A DNA stretch of 64,000 bases from Longimicrobiales bacterium. GTDB lineage: Bacteria > Gemmatimonadota > Gemmatimonadetes > Longimicrobiales > Gaopeijiaceae. The translations under genes were made by a program, and so were the position numbers. Shown piece after piece: positions 39,101 through 54,111 of the stretch. The stretch is from the NCBI GenBank assembly GCA_958295645.1, contig OY282361.1:248001-312000 (forward strand), read 5' to 3'. The number at the start of each line of letters is the position of its first letter. The first letter of the stretch is position 1. The notes beneath the pieces are model-generated. The model searched no databases. It was not told where the DNA came from and saw nothing but the letters and a program-made list of their open reading frames with translations.

Positions 39101-40321
39101 AACCTCATCGATGCGGCCCAGGAGCGCATCGAGCGCGAGCGCGAGCGCACCGAGGAACAGATCGACCGCGCCTACAAGCCGCACGAGCTCCCTCCGGGCG
39201 TGATCCAGCTCGTGAAGGTCTACATCGCGGAGAAGCGCAAGCTCTCGGTCGGCGACAAGATGGCCGGGCGCCACGGCAACAAGGGCATCATCGCGCGCAT
39301 CGCGCCCGAAGAGGACATGCCCTACTTGCCCGACGGCACGGCCGTGGACGTCGTGCTGAATCCGCTGGGCGTTCCTTCGCGCATGAACGTGGGCCAGATC
39401 CTGGAGACCCACTTGGGCTGGGCCGCTCGAATCCTCGGATTTGCGGCGGAGACGCCGGTCTTCCACGGCGCCTCCGAAGACGAGATCGCGTTGCTTCTCA
39501 AGCTCGCGGGCGCCAAGTGGGCCGCCGAAGCGCTGGGCGGCGGTCTCGAATGGCCGCTCGCCTCCGAAGAGTACGGCCGTTTGGTGGAGATGGCGCAGGC
39601 GCATCCGGAGAAGGGCGGCATCAAGATGAGCGACGATGCGGCCAACGGCTCCGACCCGACGGCGCCCGTGGGAATCGGCAAGAGCCTGAACGACTATGTT
39701 GGGCTGGCCGGCGACGAGAGCCAGGAGGCCTTGTCGGCGTTCGCGGCCTTCGTCGCCGGGACGGCAGAGGCGCTTGCGGCGCAACGCGGCGAGAGCGTGG
39801 CCGAGGCCTTCCCAGCGGCAGCGAGCTTGAAGGCGGGCGAGAATCTCGACTCCGGACTGCTGGAGGAGGCCGTCCAGGAACTGTTGGACAAGGCCGAGAT
39901 TCTGGCCAATGGCAAGGCTTGGCTCAGGGACGGGCGGAGCGGACAGCGTTTCGACTTCCCGGTCACCGTGGGCACGCTCTACATGCTCAAGTTGTCCCAC
40001 TTGGTGGACGACAAGATCCATTCTCGGAGCATCGGGCCGTACTCGCTGGTCACGCAGCAGCCGTTGGCGGGCAAGGCCCAGTTCGGAGGACAGCGCTTCG
40101 GCGAAATGGAAGTCTGGGCGCTCGAAGCCTACGGCGCGGCGCACACCCTGCAGGAGATCCTGACCGTGAAGTCGGACGACGTCGCGGGCCGGTCGAGGTC
40201 CTACGAAGCTCTGGTCAAGGGGGACAACCTGCCGAAGCCGGGCATTCCCGAGTCCTTCCACGTATTGGTCAAGGAACTGCAAGCCCTCGGGATCGACGTG
40301 CAGTTGGGACGCGAGGAATGA
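36104..40321 (+). CDS. rpoB: DNA-directed RNA polymerase subunit beta
   Basis: 1405 aa; translation starts at TTG with ggaggag 8 bp upstream, since nearby upstream ATGs hit stops. The rifampicin region (about residues 466-505, [31 protein letters not shown]) keeps the residues associated with drug sensitivity (Q, D, H, R, S). Also visible are [14 protein letters not shown], the [16 protein letters not shown] block, [13 protein letters not shown] and the C-terminal [21 protein letters not shown]. Between LLLKLAG (about residue 1135) and [15 protein letters not shown] (about 1267) lies a ~130-residue acidic, Ala-rich stretch that is absent from E. coli at this point. It is followed by rpoC after 28 bp. 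Confidence 0.98.
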   Translation: [1405 protein letters not shown]

Positions 40322-40349
40322 ACGAACCGAATAGAGAACGAGGCCAAGC

Positions 40350-44864
<4,515 letters not shown>

Positions 44865-44883
44865 CCGCGCCGGTGCCCATTGT

Positions 44884-44912
44884 TTGACAGGCCCAAGTCC
44901 CGTCGCTACGTT
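44884..44912 (+). promoter_or_regulatory. Promoter of rpsL-rpsG
   Basis: TTGACA is followed after 17 bp by TACGTT, preceded by GC (gcTACgtT), 75 bp before the rpsL ATG. It shares the GCTACNNT form with the fusA and susC promoters. Confidence 0.5.
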
Positions 44913-44921
44913 TAGCGTTCT

Positions 44922-44947
44922 GTCCTCGAACGCGGACATGCGAGGAC
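44922..44947 (+). other. Hairpin in the rpsL leader
   Basis: GTCCTCG and CGAGGAC form a 7-bp stem with a 12-nt loop just downstream of the candidate rpsL start site. It has no T-tract. It might stabilise the leader or be a protein-binding site; no function is shown. Confidence 0.35.
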
Positions 44948-44987
44948 GACTGCGAACAACCATCTCACGAGGTTCGGTTCAGGCACG

Positions 44988-45359
44988 ATGCCCACGGTAA
45001 ACCAACTCCTGCGGAAGGGCCGCAAGCGGCTCTCGAAGAAGAACAAGTCGCCCGCCCTGCAGAGAAATCCGCAGAAGCGCGGAGTGTGCACGCGGGTGTA
45101 CACCACCACGCCCAAGAAGCCGAACTCGGCGTTGCGCAAGGTGGCCCGCGTCCGCCTCACCAACGGCTACGAAGTGACGGCCTACATCGGGGGCGAGGGC
45201 CACAATCTGCAGGAGCACTCGATCGTGCTGATCCGCGGGGGACGCGTGCGCGACTTGCCCGGGGTGCGCTATCACGTCGTTCGAGGCACGCTGGACGCGT
45301 CGGGCGTGGGCGAGCGCAAGCAGGGCCGGTCCAAGTACGGCGCCAAGCGGCCCAAGTAG
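44988..45359 (+). CDS. rpsL: 30S ribosomal protein S12
   Basis: 123 aa and almost canonical: [36 protein letters not shown] (streptomycin-site lysines retained), and [21 protein letters not shown]. It sits at the decoding centre. Unlike the usual str operon, only rpsG follows; fusA and tuf are 3 kb away beyond an opposing gene. Confidence 0.98.
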   Translation: MPTVNQLLRKGRKRLSKKNKSPALQRNPQKRGVCTRVYTTTPKKPNSALRKVARVRLTNGYEVTAYIGGEGHNLQEHSIVLIRGGRVRDLPGVRYHVVRGTLDASGVGERKQGRSKYGAKRPK

Positions 45360-45406
45360 GCCGTGCCGACGCCAAGCGCTTCAAGGACGCCAGAGATCTT
45401 CTTCCA

Positions 45407-45877
45407 GTGAGTCGTCGCACGAGGGCGGTACGCCGCCGAATACCGGACGATCCGCGTTTCGGGTCGCATGTGGTGCAGAAGTTCATCAACGGACTGATGA
45501 TGAACGGCAACAAGTCCCTCGCGGAGCGCATCTTCTACGAGGCGATGGACATCGTGGAAGACAAGGTGGGACAGCCCGCCATCGGGGTGTTCAACCAAGC
45601 GCTGAGCAACGCCAAGCCGGCACTGGAGGTGAAGAGCCGGCGGGTGGGCGGCGCCACGTACCAAGTGCCCATCGAGGTGCGGCCGGAGCGACGCCAGGCC
45701 CTCGCCATCAAGTGGCTCATCGGGTTCGCCCGCGACCGCGGCGAACGCACCATGGCGGAGCGGCTGGCCGGCGAGATCCTTGCGGCGGGCCGAGGCGAGG
45801 GCGCCACGGTCAAGAAGAAGGACGACACCCACCGGATGGCCGAGGCCAACAAGGCGTTCGCCCACTACCGCTGGTAG
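45407..45877 (+). CDS. rpsG: 30S ribosomal protein S7
   Basis: 156 aa from a GTG start (cttccaGTGAGTCGTCGC). Family blocks: [74 protein letters not shown] and the C-terminal [18 protein letters not shown]. It nucleates the 30S head. The frame is open upstream, but the GTG matches the standard S7 start and length. It ends 3 bp before the converging acylase stop, with no terminator between. Confidence 0.97.
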   Translation: MSRRTRAVRRRIPDDPRFGSHVVQKFINGLMMNGNKSLAERIFYEAMDIVEDKVGQPAIGVFNQALSNAKPALEVKSRRVGGATYQVPIEVRPERRQALAIKWLIGFARDRGERTMAERLAGEILAAGRGEGATVKKKDDTHRMAEANKAFAHYRW

Positions 45878-45880
45878 GCG

Positions 45881-48532
45881 TCAGTCGCTCGGCGTGAGCG
45901 TCCAGCGCTCCGCCGCCGCCGACTCCACCTTCTCCCGGGAATAGAAGACGGGGAAGTAGCGGTCGGCAGCCCAGAGTTGGAAGAGGTTGCGGTAGAACGG
46001 CGAGTCGGGATCGCCGGACTGGCCGGGGTTGTTGGCGCCGAGCGTCCGGTCCCAGTCGCCGGTGTCCACGATGATCCGAAACGACGCGCCCGAACTCTGG
46101 TTGTCGCCGCCGCCCGTGTTGTTGAGCGTGTAGCTGTTCCCGCCTCGCGGCGCGGGCCCGACGGAAAAGCGTCCGGCCAGCGCCTCCGGCACGGCGCCCG
46201 ACAGGGGATGGCGGATCGTGGCGTGCTTGTACGCGGGCTGCCCGTAGCGCCAGGTCTTCATGTTGCCGCCCAGCTTCGCCTCGAGGTCGCGCACGGCTTC
46301 TTCCAGGCTGCGGAGGAGCAGGGCGTCGCGCCCGGCGACGGGATCCGGGCCGAACGCCTCTCCCGGCCTCTCCAAGTGCGCCAGGATCTTGGTCATCGCC
46401 ATGCTCCGCAGGAAGTTGCGGACGACGCCCCTCGGAGCCGCAACGTCGTAAACGTTGCGCCGCACGCGCCGCTCGAACGCGACGTAGATGCCCGCCGCCA
46501 CCGACTCGGGCGAGAGGCGGAAGTCCCAATCCAGCAACAGCCGGCGAGCCTCCTCGGCGGCGGGCAGGCTCGGCGACAGGCCACGGAGCATCGGCGAGAG
46601 CGCGCGGGCAGGCAGCGACAGGTAGTCGGTCTGGAGCGCCGCCATGTCCTCGAGCGAGTGGCGGCGGCCCGAGCCCAGCGCCTCCGACGCCCGCTCCCAC
46701 CGATACGGATCCGACCATTCCCATCCGATGGCGTCCCGATGGGGGTAGTCCGGCGGCGTCAGGTGGTTGTTCGCCGTGGCGAAGAAGCCGTCGGGCGGAT
46801 TGAGCGCGCTGGGCTTGGCCGGAATCGGCAGATAGCCGTCCCACTCGTAGCGGCCGTCGCCGGGCACCGGCACCAAGCCCGACCAGTTTCGTCGCACGGG
46901 CGCGATCCCCACGGCCTGCCAGCCGATGTTCCCGTCGCGGTCGGCCCAGACCATGTTCTCGCCGGGGATGTTCGAGTAGCTGCACGCCTCCACGAACTCC
47001 TCCCACGTCTTGGCTTGGTCCATGCGCAGGCTGGCCAAGTAGGGGGCGCCACCCGGCTCCAGCCACGCCGCCCGCACCGCGTAGGCCACATGGTTCTCGA
47101 GGTCCTCGTAGACGACCGGGCCGTGGCGCGTGTACTTGAGCTCGGCCCGGTGCGGCCTCTGTCCCTTCACGGGAACCTCTTCGACGATCACCGTCATCTC
47201 CTCCCAGCCGTCCCCGTAGCGGTAGCGGTTGGGATCGGCGGGATCGGTCTCGTACACGTACAGGTCTTCGCCGTCCGTCCTGAAGACCGTGAGGCCCCAC
47301 GCCCCGTGCCCGTTGTGGCCGATGCTCACGCCGGGGATCTCCGGCTCGCCCCCACCGATCACGTTCCAGCCCGGCCCGACCAAGTGCACCCAATACCGCA
47401 GCGACGGCGCCGCCTGGGCGCGATGCGGGTCGTTGGCCATCATGGGAAAGCCGCTCGCGGAAAGCCGCCCGCTCACCACCCAGTTGTTTGAGCCCGTGCT
47501 CTCGTGGTCCGCGTCCGTCCGTCCGGCGGCGCTCGGTCGGCTGCCCAAGGCCTCTGGGTCCGCCCGGTAGCCGCCGACAGGCCTTTCACGGCCGAATCCG
47601 CCGTCCAGCGCCGACCGGGCCGCGCCGTTGCCGCGGTGCTCCGGCGCCAGGTGTTCGGGCCGAAAGCGAATCGGTTTCCTGAACGCGTTGTACAGCCGGA
47701 GGACGTCGGCCTGCAGGAGGTTGCCGTCGATCGCCGGATCCAGGTCGATCTCCGGGTCTCCGGGGTGGAAGTTGGCCACCTGCTTGACCGCCTCGCTGCC
47801 CGCCGCGGCAACGGCCCGGCCGTAGTTCAGCTCCGCGCCGATGTTGCTCAGCAGTCCCTGATGGCGCGAGACGACCACCTCCGGGGTCCATCGCCTGGGC
47901 CGGATCCCCAGCAGTTCGAACTCGGCGGGCAACAGAGACGAATCGGCCTCGGTCCGCGCAATCCAAGCGTTCACGCCCTCCACGTAGGCCCGGATGATCT
48001 CGGCGCCCCGGTCGTGATAGTGGTTCATCTCCCGGGTCATGTCTCCGCGGTACTTGAAGAGGCGAAACCCGATGTCGCGCTCGATCTCCGACGGCCCCAG
48101 CATTTCGGCCGCCGTCCCCGTCGCCTGCGCCCGCCACACTTCGAACTGGAAGAGGCGATCCCGCGCCGCCGCGTAGCCCTGCGCGAAGAAGAGGTCGTGC
48201 TCCGTCTCGGCGTAGATGTGGTTGATGCCCCAGCGGTCGCGCACGATCTCCACAGGCGCTTTCAGGCCCGGCACCTGGACGCGGCGCTCGAGAGAGCCCC
48301 GGCCTCCTGCTGCGCCCCAGTCCCCCGCGACGCTCCGGTCTGCGGCGCCATGGCCCTCTTGGGCGGCCAGCTCCGCGCCGACGCCGCCCGCGAGGACGAC
48401 CAAGCCGGCCAGCACGGGGGCCGCCGACGGCAGGGCGGCGGGGCGAACGCGACCGGCGACCGGCCCGGCCGAGACGGCCGGCATCCGAGCCGCGGACAAT
48501 GCGACGGCGAGGAAATCGAACTTGAACCTCAT
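45881..48532 (-). CDS. Penicillin acylase family (Ntn-hydrolase) periplasmic amidase
   Basis: 883 aa from ATG with aagagagg upstream; a hydrophobic export-like segment (APVLAGLVVLAGGVGAELAAQ) lies near residues 38-60. The family pattern is clear: VEIVRDRWGINHIYAETEHDLFFAQGYAAARDRLFQFE in the alpha part, and the nucleophile motif TGSNNWVVSG, with Ser348 becoming the N-terminus of the beta chain after self-cleavage. NDPHR, GVSIGHNGHGAWGLT, and NNHLTPPDY follow. Members hydrolyse amides such as beta-lactams or acyl-homoserine lactones, so substrate is open. TACATT at 48574-48579 (minus strand) may be its -10. It interrupts the str operon in the opposite direction, an unusual position. Confidence 0.92.
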   Translation of the reverse strand: MRFKFDFLAVALSAARMPAVSAGPVAGRVRPAALPSAAPVLAGLVVLAGGVGAELAAQEGHGAADRSVAGDWGAAGGRGSLERRVQVPGLKAPVEIVRDRWGINHIYAETEHDLFFAQGYAAARDRLFQFEVWRAQATGTAAEMLGPSEIERDIGFRLFKYRGDMTREMNHYHDRGAEIIRAYVEGVNAWIARTEADSSLLPAEFELLGIRPRRWTPEVVVSRHQGLLSNIGAELNYGRAVAAAGSEAVKQVANFHPGDPEIDLDPAIDGNLLQADVLRLYNAFRKPIRFRPEHLAPEHRGNGAARSALDGGFGRERPVGGYRADPEALGSRPSAAGRTDADHESTGSNNWVVSGRLSASGFPMMANDPHRAQAAPSLRYWVHLVGPGWNVIGGGEPEIPGVSIGHNGHGAWGLTVFRTDGEDLYVYETDPADPNRYRYGDGWEEMTVIVEEVPVKGQRPHRAELKYTRHGPVVYEDLENHVAYAVRAAWLEPGGAPYLASLRMDQAKTWEEFVEACSYSNIPGENMVWADRDGNIGWQAVGIAPVRRNWSGLVPVPGDGRYEWDGYLPIPAKPSALNPPDGFFATANNHLTPPDYPHRDAIGWEWSDPYRWERASEALGSGRRHSLEDMAALQTDYLSLPARALSPMLRGLSPSLPAAEEARRLLLDWDFRLSPESVAAGIYVAFERRVRRNVYDVAAPRGVVRNFLRSMAMTKILAHLERPGEAFGPDPVAGRDALLLRSLEEAVRDLEAKLGGNMKTWRYGQPAYKHATIRHPLSGAVPEALAGRFSVGPAPRGGNSYTLNNTGGGDNQSSGASFRIIVDTGDWDRTLGANNPGQSGDPDSPFYRNLFQLWAADRYFPVFYSREKVESAAAERWTLTPSD

Positions 48533-48756
48533 GCGGCCTCTCTTGGTGGTTGCAAGCGTGGCTCTTGCCCGCCAATGTACGCAACCCCCGCTGGCCACGC
48601 AGTTCGCGCGAGAAGGAGGAGTACCACGCGCGGTCCGCTGTTCCGGGGATCGGCGACCGCTTCGCCCCGCTCGGCCCTGAGGATCCGACGAGGACGCCGG
48701 CCGGGCCGTCGGAATCGTCGCCCCCCCCACGGTTGAAACGGGGGCGGAGGGGCAGG

Positions 48757-48785
48757 TTGACGCTCCGCGGGAGCGATGCTACCGT
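48757..48785 (+). promoter_or_regulatory. Promoter of the fusA-tuf-S10 operon
   Basis: TTGACG is followed after 17 bp by TACCGT, preceded by GC (gcTACcgT). It lies about 170 bp before fusA and upstream of the leader terminator, and shares its form with the rpsL and susC promoters. Confidence 0.45.
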
Positions 48786-48796
48786 TAATGGTCTGT

Positions 48797-48810
48797 CCAG
48801 GAAATCCTGG
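48797..48810 (+). other. Small perfect hairpin at the start of the fusA leader
   Basis: CCAGGA and TCCTGG form a 6-bp perfect stem around AA, close to the predicted transcription start. It could protect the 5' end or take part in leader refolding. Confidence 0.4.
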
Positions 48811-48830
48811 AACGAGCCCGTGGGCCGTCG

Positions 48831-48861
48831 GGCGCGCTTGGTCGCCAAGCGCGCCTTTCTT
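48831..48861 (+). terminator. Rho-independent terminator in the fusA leader (candidate attenuator)
   Basis: An 11-bp perfect inverted repeat (GGCGCGCTTGG at 48831-48841 and CCAAGCGCGCC at 48845-48855) with loop TCG is followed directly by TTTCTT. No plus-strand gene precedes it for 2.9 kb, and a promoter lies just upstream, so it terminates a leader RNA ahead of fusA. A second GGCTTGGG at 48863-48870 could compete for the CCAAGC arm. Sensing ligand or protein unknown. Confidence 0.75.
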
Positions 48862-48953
48862 CGGCTTGGGGGGTCCGAAGACGACCGACGACCAAGCAGG
48901 TTCCGACGGCAATTGACGCACGAACACGCTTTCCACCCGAGAAGACGCAATAG

Positions 48954-51044
<2,091 letters not shown>

Positions 51045-51073
51045 CGGCCTGACTTGACGCGCCGGCGGCAACC

Positions 51074-52280
51074 GGCGACGGGGGGTGAGATGGCGAAGGA
51101 GACGTTCGAGCGAACGAAGCCGCACGTGAACGTGGGGACGGTGGGGCACGTGGACCACGGGAAGACGACGTTGACGGCGGCGGTGACGCTGGCGCAGGCG
51201 AAGAAGCACGGGGGCTCGGCGGTGGCGTTCGACGAGATCGACAAGGCGCCGGAGGAGCGGGAGCGGGGGATCACGATCGCGACGGCGCACGTGGAGTACG
51301 AGACGGAGAATCGTCATTACGCTCACGTGGACTGTCCTGGGCACGCGGACTACGTGAAGAACATGATCACGGGGGCGGCGCAGATGGACGGGGCGATTCT
51401 GGTGGTGAGCGCGGCGGACGGGCCGATGCCTCAGACGCGGGAGCACATCTTGCTGGCGCGGCAGGTGAACGTTCCTTACGTGGTGGTGTTCTTGAACAAG
51501 GTGGACATGGTGGACGACGAGGAGTTGCTGGAGTTGGTGGAGTTGGAGGTTCGGGAGTTGTTGAGCGAGTACGATTTTCCTGGGGACGATCTGCCGGTGG
51601 TGCGTGGGAGCGCGTTGCGGGCGTTGGAGAGCGGGGGGGAGGGGGAGGCTGCGGCGTGCGTGGGGGAGTTGATGGATGCGATCGACGGGTACATTCCGGA
51701 GCCGGAGCGGGACGTGGACAAGCCGTTCTTGATGCCTGTGGAGGACGTGTTTTCGATCACGGGCCGGGGGACGGTGGCGACGGGGCGGGTGGAGCGGGGC
51801 GTGGTTCGCAAGGGCGAGGAGGTGGAGATTGTGGGGATGGGGGAGGATCGCAAGACTGTGGTGACGGGCGTGGAGATGTTCCGCAAGATCTTGGACGAGG
51901 GGCAGGCGGGGGACAACGCGGGGCTGTTGTTGCGGGGCGTGGGGAAGACGGAGATTCAGCGGGGCCAGGTTCTGGCGGCGCCGGGGACGATCACGCCTCA
52001 CACGAAGTTCAAGGCGGAGGTGTACGTTCTGACGAAGGAGGAGGGGGGCCGCCACACGCCGTTCTTCGACGGGTACCGTCCGCAGTTCTACTTTCGGACG
52101 ACGGACGTGACGGGTACGGCGCGGCTGGCGGAGGGGGTGGAGATGGTGATGCCGGGGGACAACGTTCAGATGGACGTGGAGCTGATCACGCCGATCGCGA
52201 TGGACGAGGAGCTGCGCTTCGCGATCCGCGAAGGCGGCCGCACCGTCGGCGCCGGCGTCGTCACCTCCATCGTCGAGTAG
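51074..52280 (+). repeat. Long direct repeat, tuf copy 2 (partner 31841-33047)
   Basis: Same strand as its partner, 19,233 bp apart. Identity includes the ggcgacggggggtgag translation-initiation region and ends at the stop codon. Confidence 0.93.
51090..52280 (+). CDS. tuf: Elongation factor Tu, copy 2
   Basis: 396 aa, the same protein as the copy at 31857. The nucleotide sequence is identical as read except C instead of T at 52212 (CTG versus TTG). It shares the same G-ending codon style through most of the gene and the same switch to C-ending codons in the last ~22 codons. The MAKETFERT start is chosen; an in-frame TTG-type start 36 bp upstream would add unrelated residues. It lies between fusA and rpsJ, the ancestral str-S10 position, whereas the other copy is in the tRNA-tuf-secE context. 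Two tuf copies in these places are common in bacteria. Confidence 0.98.
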   Translation: MAKETFERTKPHVNVGTVGHVDHGKTTLTAAVTLAQAKKHGGSAVAFDEIDKAPEERERGITIATAHVEYETENRHYAHVDCPGHADYVKNMITGAAQMDGAILVVSAADGPMPQTREHILLARQVNVPYVVVFLNKVDMVDDEELLELVELEVRELLSEYDFPGDDLPVVRGSALRALESGGEGEAAACVGELMDAIDGYIPEPERDVDKPFLMPVEDVFSITGRGTVATGRVERGVVRKGEEVEIVGMGEDRKTVVTGVEMFRKILDEGQAGDNAGLLLRGVGKTEIQRGQVLAAPGTITPHTKFKAEVYVLTKEEGGRHTPFFDGYRPQFYFRTTDVTGTARLAEGVEMVMPGDNVQMDVELITPIAMDEELRFAIREGGRTVGAGVVTSIVE

Positions 52281-52317
52281 GCGCAGAAGGCGAACCGGGC
52301 GAAAAGGCGGCCGACCG

Positions 52318-52665
52318 ATGGCGAAGAAAAAGAGCGTTGCCGAGAAGGACAAGGTGATGGTGGACCGGATTCGGATCCGGCTGAAGGCCTTCGACCACTG
52401 GATCGTGGACCAGACCGCCGCCGACATCGTCCGCACCGCGCAGAAGACGGGCGCCACGATTCGGGGTCCGATTCCGTTGCCCACGCGCCGGCAGCGCTGG
52501 ACCGTGCTGCGCTCCCCCCACATCGACAAGAAGAGCCGCGAGCAGTTCGAGCTGAGGACGCACAAGCGCCTGATCGACATCGTGGAGAGCCGCCCTCAAA
52601 CCATCGAAGCGCTCACGACGCTGGATCTTCCGGCCGGCGTGGACGTCGAGATCAAGGTGGGCTGA
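52318..52665 (+). CDS. rpsJ: 30S ribosomal protein S10
   Basis: 115 aa: a short lysine-rich N-terminal extension ([13 protein letters not shown]) precedes the standard [39 protein letters not shown] and [24 protein letters not shown]10 is both a 30S head protein and the NusE antitermination factor. Extension residues 1-13 make it slightly longer than the ~103-aa norm. It starts 37 bp after tuf, with no long S10 leader. Confidence 0.97.
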   Translation: MAKKKSVAEKDKVMVDRIRIRLKAFDHWIVDQTAADIVRTAQKTGATIRGPIPLPTRRQRWTVLRSPHIDKKSREQFELRTHKRLIDIVESRPQTIEALTTLDLPAGVDVEIKVG

Positions 52666-52667
52666 CC

Positions 52668-53285
52668 ATGCCGGGGCTGATAGGCAGAAAAGTGGGCATG
52701 ACCCGGGTCTTCACCGACGAAGGCCGCGTGGTTCCCGTGACGGTGGTGGAGGCGGGCCCCTGCCGCGTCCTTCAAGTCAAGACGGCCGCCTCCGACGGGT
52801 ACGAGGCCGTTCAGCTCGGCTACGGCGCCAAGAAGCCCAAGCGAGCCAGCAAGGCCGAGGCCGGGCACGCGGCCAAGGTCGGCGTGGACGCCGCGCCCCG
52901 CCTCGTTCGCGAGTTCCGCCCCTCCGGCGGCCAGGAGTACGAGCCGGGCCAGATGCTCACGGTGGAGCTGTTCGAACCGGGACAGGAAGTGCGCGTCACC
53001 GGAGTCACCAAGGGACGGGGATTTCAGGGCGTGGTGAAGCGCCACGGCTTCAGCGGACGGCCCGCATCCCACGGACATCCCATGGCTCGCAACCCGGGAT
53101 CGATGGGTCCGGGCACCGATCCCTCCCGGGTGATCAAGGGCAAGAAGTTGCCGGGCCGCATGGGCGGCGCCCGCAGAACCGTCCGCGGCATGTCCGTCGT
53201 TCGCGTGGACCCGCAGCGGAACCTTCTCTTCCTGCGAGGCGGCGTTCCGGGCGGACGGAACAGCTACGTCCTGATCCGCGGGTAG
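52668..53285 (+). CDS. rplC: 50S ribosomal protein L3
   Basis: 205 aa. N-terminal GLIGRKVGMTRVFTDEGRVVPVTVVEAGPC and the peptidyl-transferase loop region (TKGRGFQGVVKRHGFSGRPASHGH...GSMGPGTDPSRVIKGKKLPGRMG) are typical. Starts 3 bp after the rpsJ stop. An early 23S assembly protein. Confidence 0.98.
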   Translation: MPGLIGRKVGMTRVFTDEGRVVPVTVVEAGPCRVLQVKTAASDGYEAVQLGYGAKKPKRASKAEAGHAAKVGVDAAPRLVREFRPSGGQEYEPGQMLTVELFEPGQEVRVTGVTKGRGFQGVVKRHGFSGRPASHGHPMARNPGSMGPGTDPSRVIKGKKLPGRMGGARRTVRGMSVVRVDPQRNLLFLRGGVPGGRNSYVLIRG

Positions 53286-53292
53286 CCCAACC

Positions 53293-54111
53293 ATGCATCC
53301 AGCCCGGTACTTCAAGGCGGATGGCGCCGCCGCAGCCAGCGTGACCCTGCCGGAGGCCCTCTTCGACGGCGTGGTCAACGAGGCCGTGCTTCACCAGGCG
53401 GTGAAGGCGTACTTGGCCAACCAGCGCCGGGGCACCGCCGCGAAGAAGAACCGGAGCGCCGTCGCCGGCGGCAGCCGCAAGCCCTGGCGCCAGAAGGGCA
53501 CCGGACGGGCTCGCCAGGGGACCATCCGCGCCGTGCAGTGGCGGGGCGGCGGCAGAGCGTTTCCGCCGCGCCCGCATTCCTGGACGCAACGGACGCCCAA
53601 GCGCGTCAGGGCCCTGGCGCGGCGCTCCGCCTTCAACAGCCGGGCCGCCGAGGGCCGCGTCATGGTGATCGAGCGCTACGACTTCGAGGCGCCCAAGACC
53701 CGCGCACTGGTGGGATTGCTCGACAAGATCGGCGTGTCGGGCAACGTCCTCTTGCTGACGCACGGCCTCAACCGCGAGCTGTTCCTTTCGAGCCGCAATC
53801 TCCCCGGCGTGCACGTGCTGCCCTTCGGGACGGAGTCGGCCTACGACGTCGTCTGGTCGGCGACCGTGATCATCGAAGAGGAGGCCCTGGGCGGCCCGTT
53901 GCCCGAAGTCGCCGAGGCGGAGGCCGCCGACGCTGTCGCAGCCGAGTCCGCCGAAGCGGAGGACGTCGACCGTCCCGCGCCCGAAGTCGCCGAAGCGAAC
54001 GACGCCGACCGCGTAGCAACCGAAGTCGCCGAAACGGACGATGCCGCGGCCGCTGCGGACGAGCCTGCGGAAGCCGAGTCCGCCGACGCCACGCGAGGAG
54101 CCAGCGAGTAA
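53293..54111 (+). CDS. rplD: 50S ribosomal protein L4 with acidic C-terminal extension
   Basis: 272 aa against a usual ~200-210. The L4 core is standard: NRSAVAGGSRKPWRQKGTGRARQGTIRAVQWRGGGRAFPP-type exit-tunnel loop, and the C-terminal Rossmann-like part ending DVVWSATVIIEEEAL. From about residue 205 an extra ~65-residue tail follows, nearly all Ala, Glu, Asp, Val with repeated EVAE and EA motifs and no basic rRNA-binding residues. L4 represses its own operon in enterobacteria; whether it does so here is unknown. Its TAA overlaps the rplW ATG by 1 bp. Confidence 0.96.
   Translation: MHPARYFKADGAAAASVTLPEALFDGVVNEAVLHQAVKAYLANQRRGTAAKKNRSAVAGGSRKPWRQKGTGRARQGTIRAVQWRGGGRAFPPRPHSWTQRTPKRVRALARRSAFNSRAAEGRVMVIERYDFEAPKTRALVGLLDKIGVSGNVLLLTHGLNRELFLSSRNLPGVHVLPFGTESAYDVVWSATVIIEEEALGGPLPEVAEAEAADAVAAESAEAEDVDRPAPEVAEANDADRVATEVAETDDAAAAADEPAEAESADATRGASE

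Larger units (their letters stand above)
48533..48953. other. Divergent intergenic region carrying the fusA promoter and leader
   Basis: No gene is seen. From left to right it holds the acylase upstream region, a GC-rich stretch, a plus-strand promoter, a small hairpin, a strong terminator hairpin and about 90 bp of leader before fusA. Confidence 0.6.
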
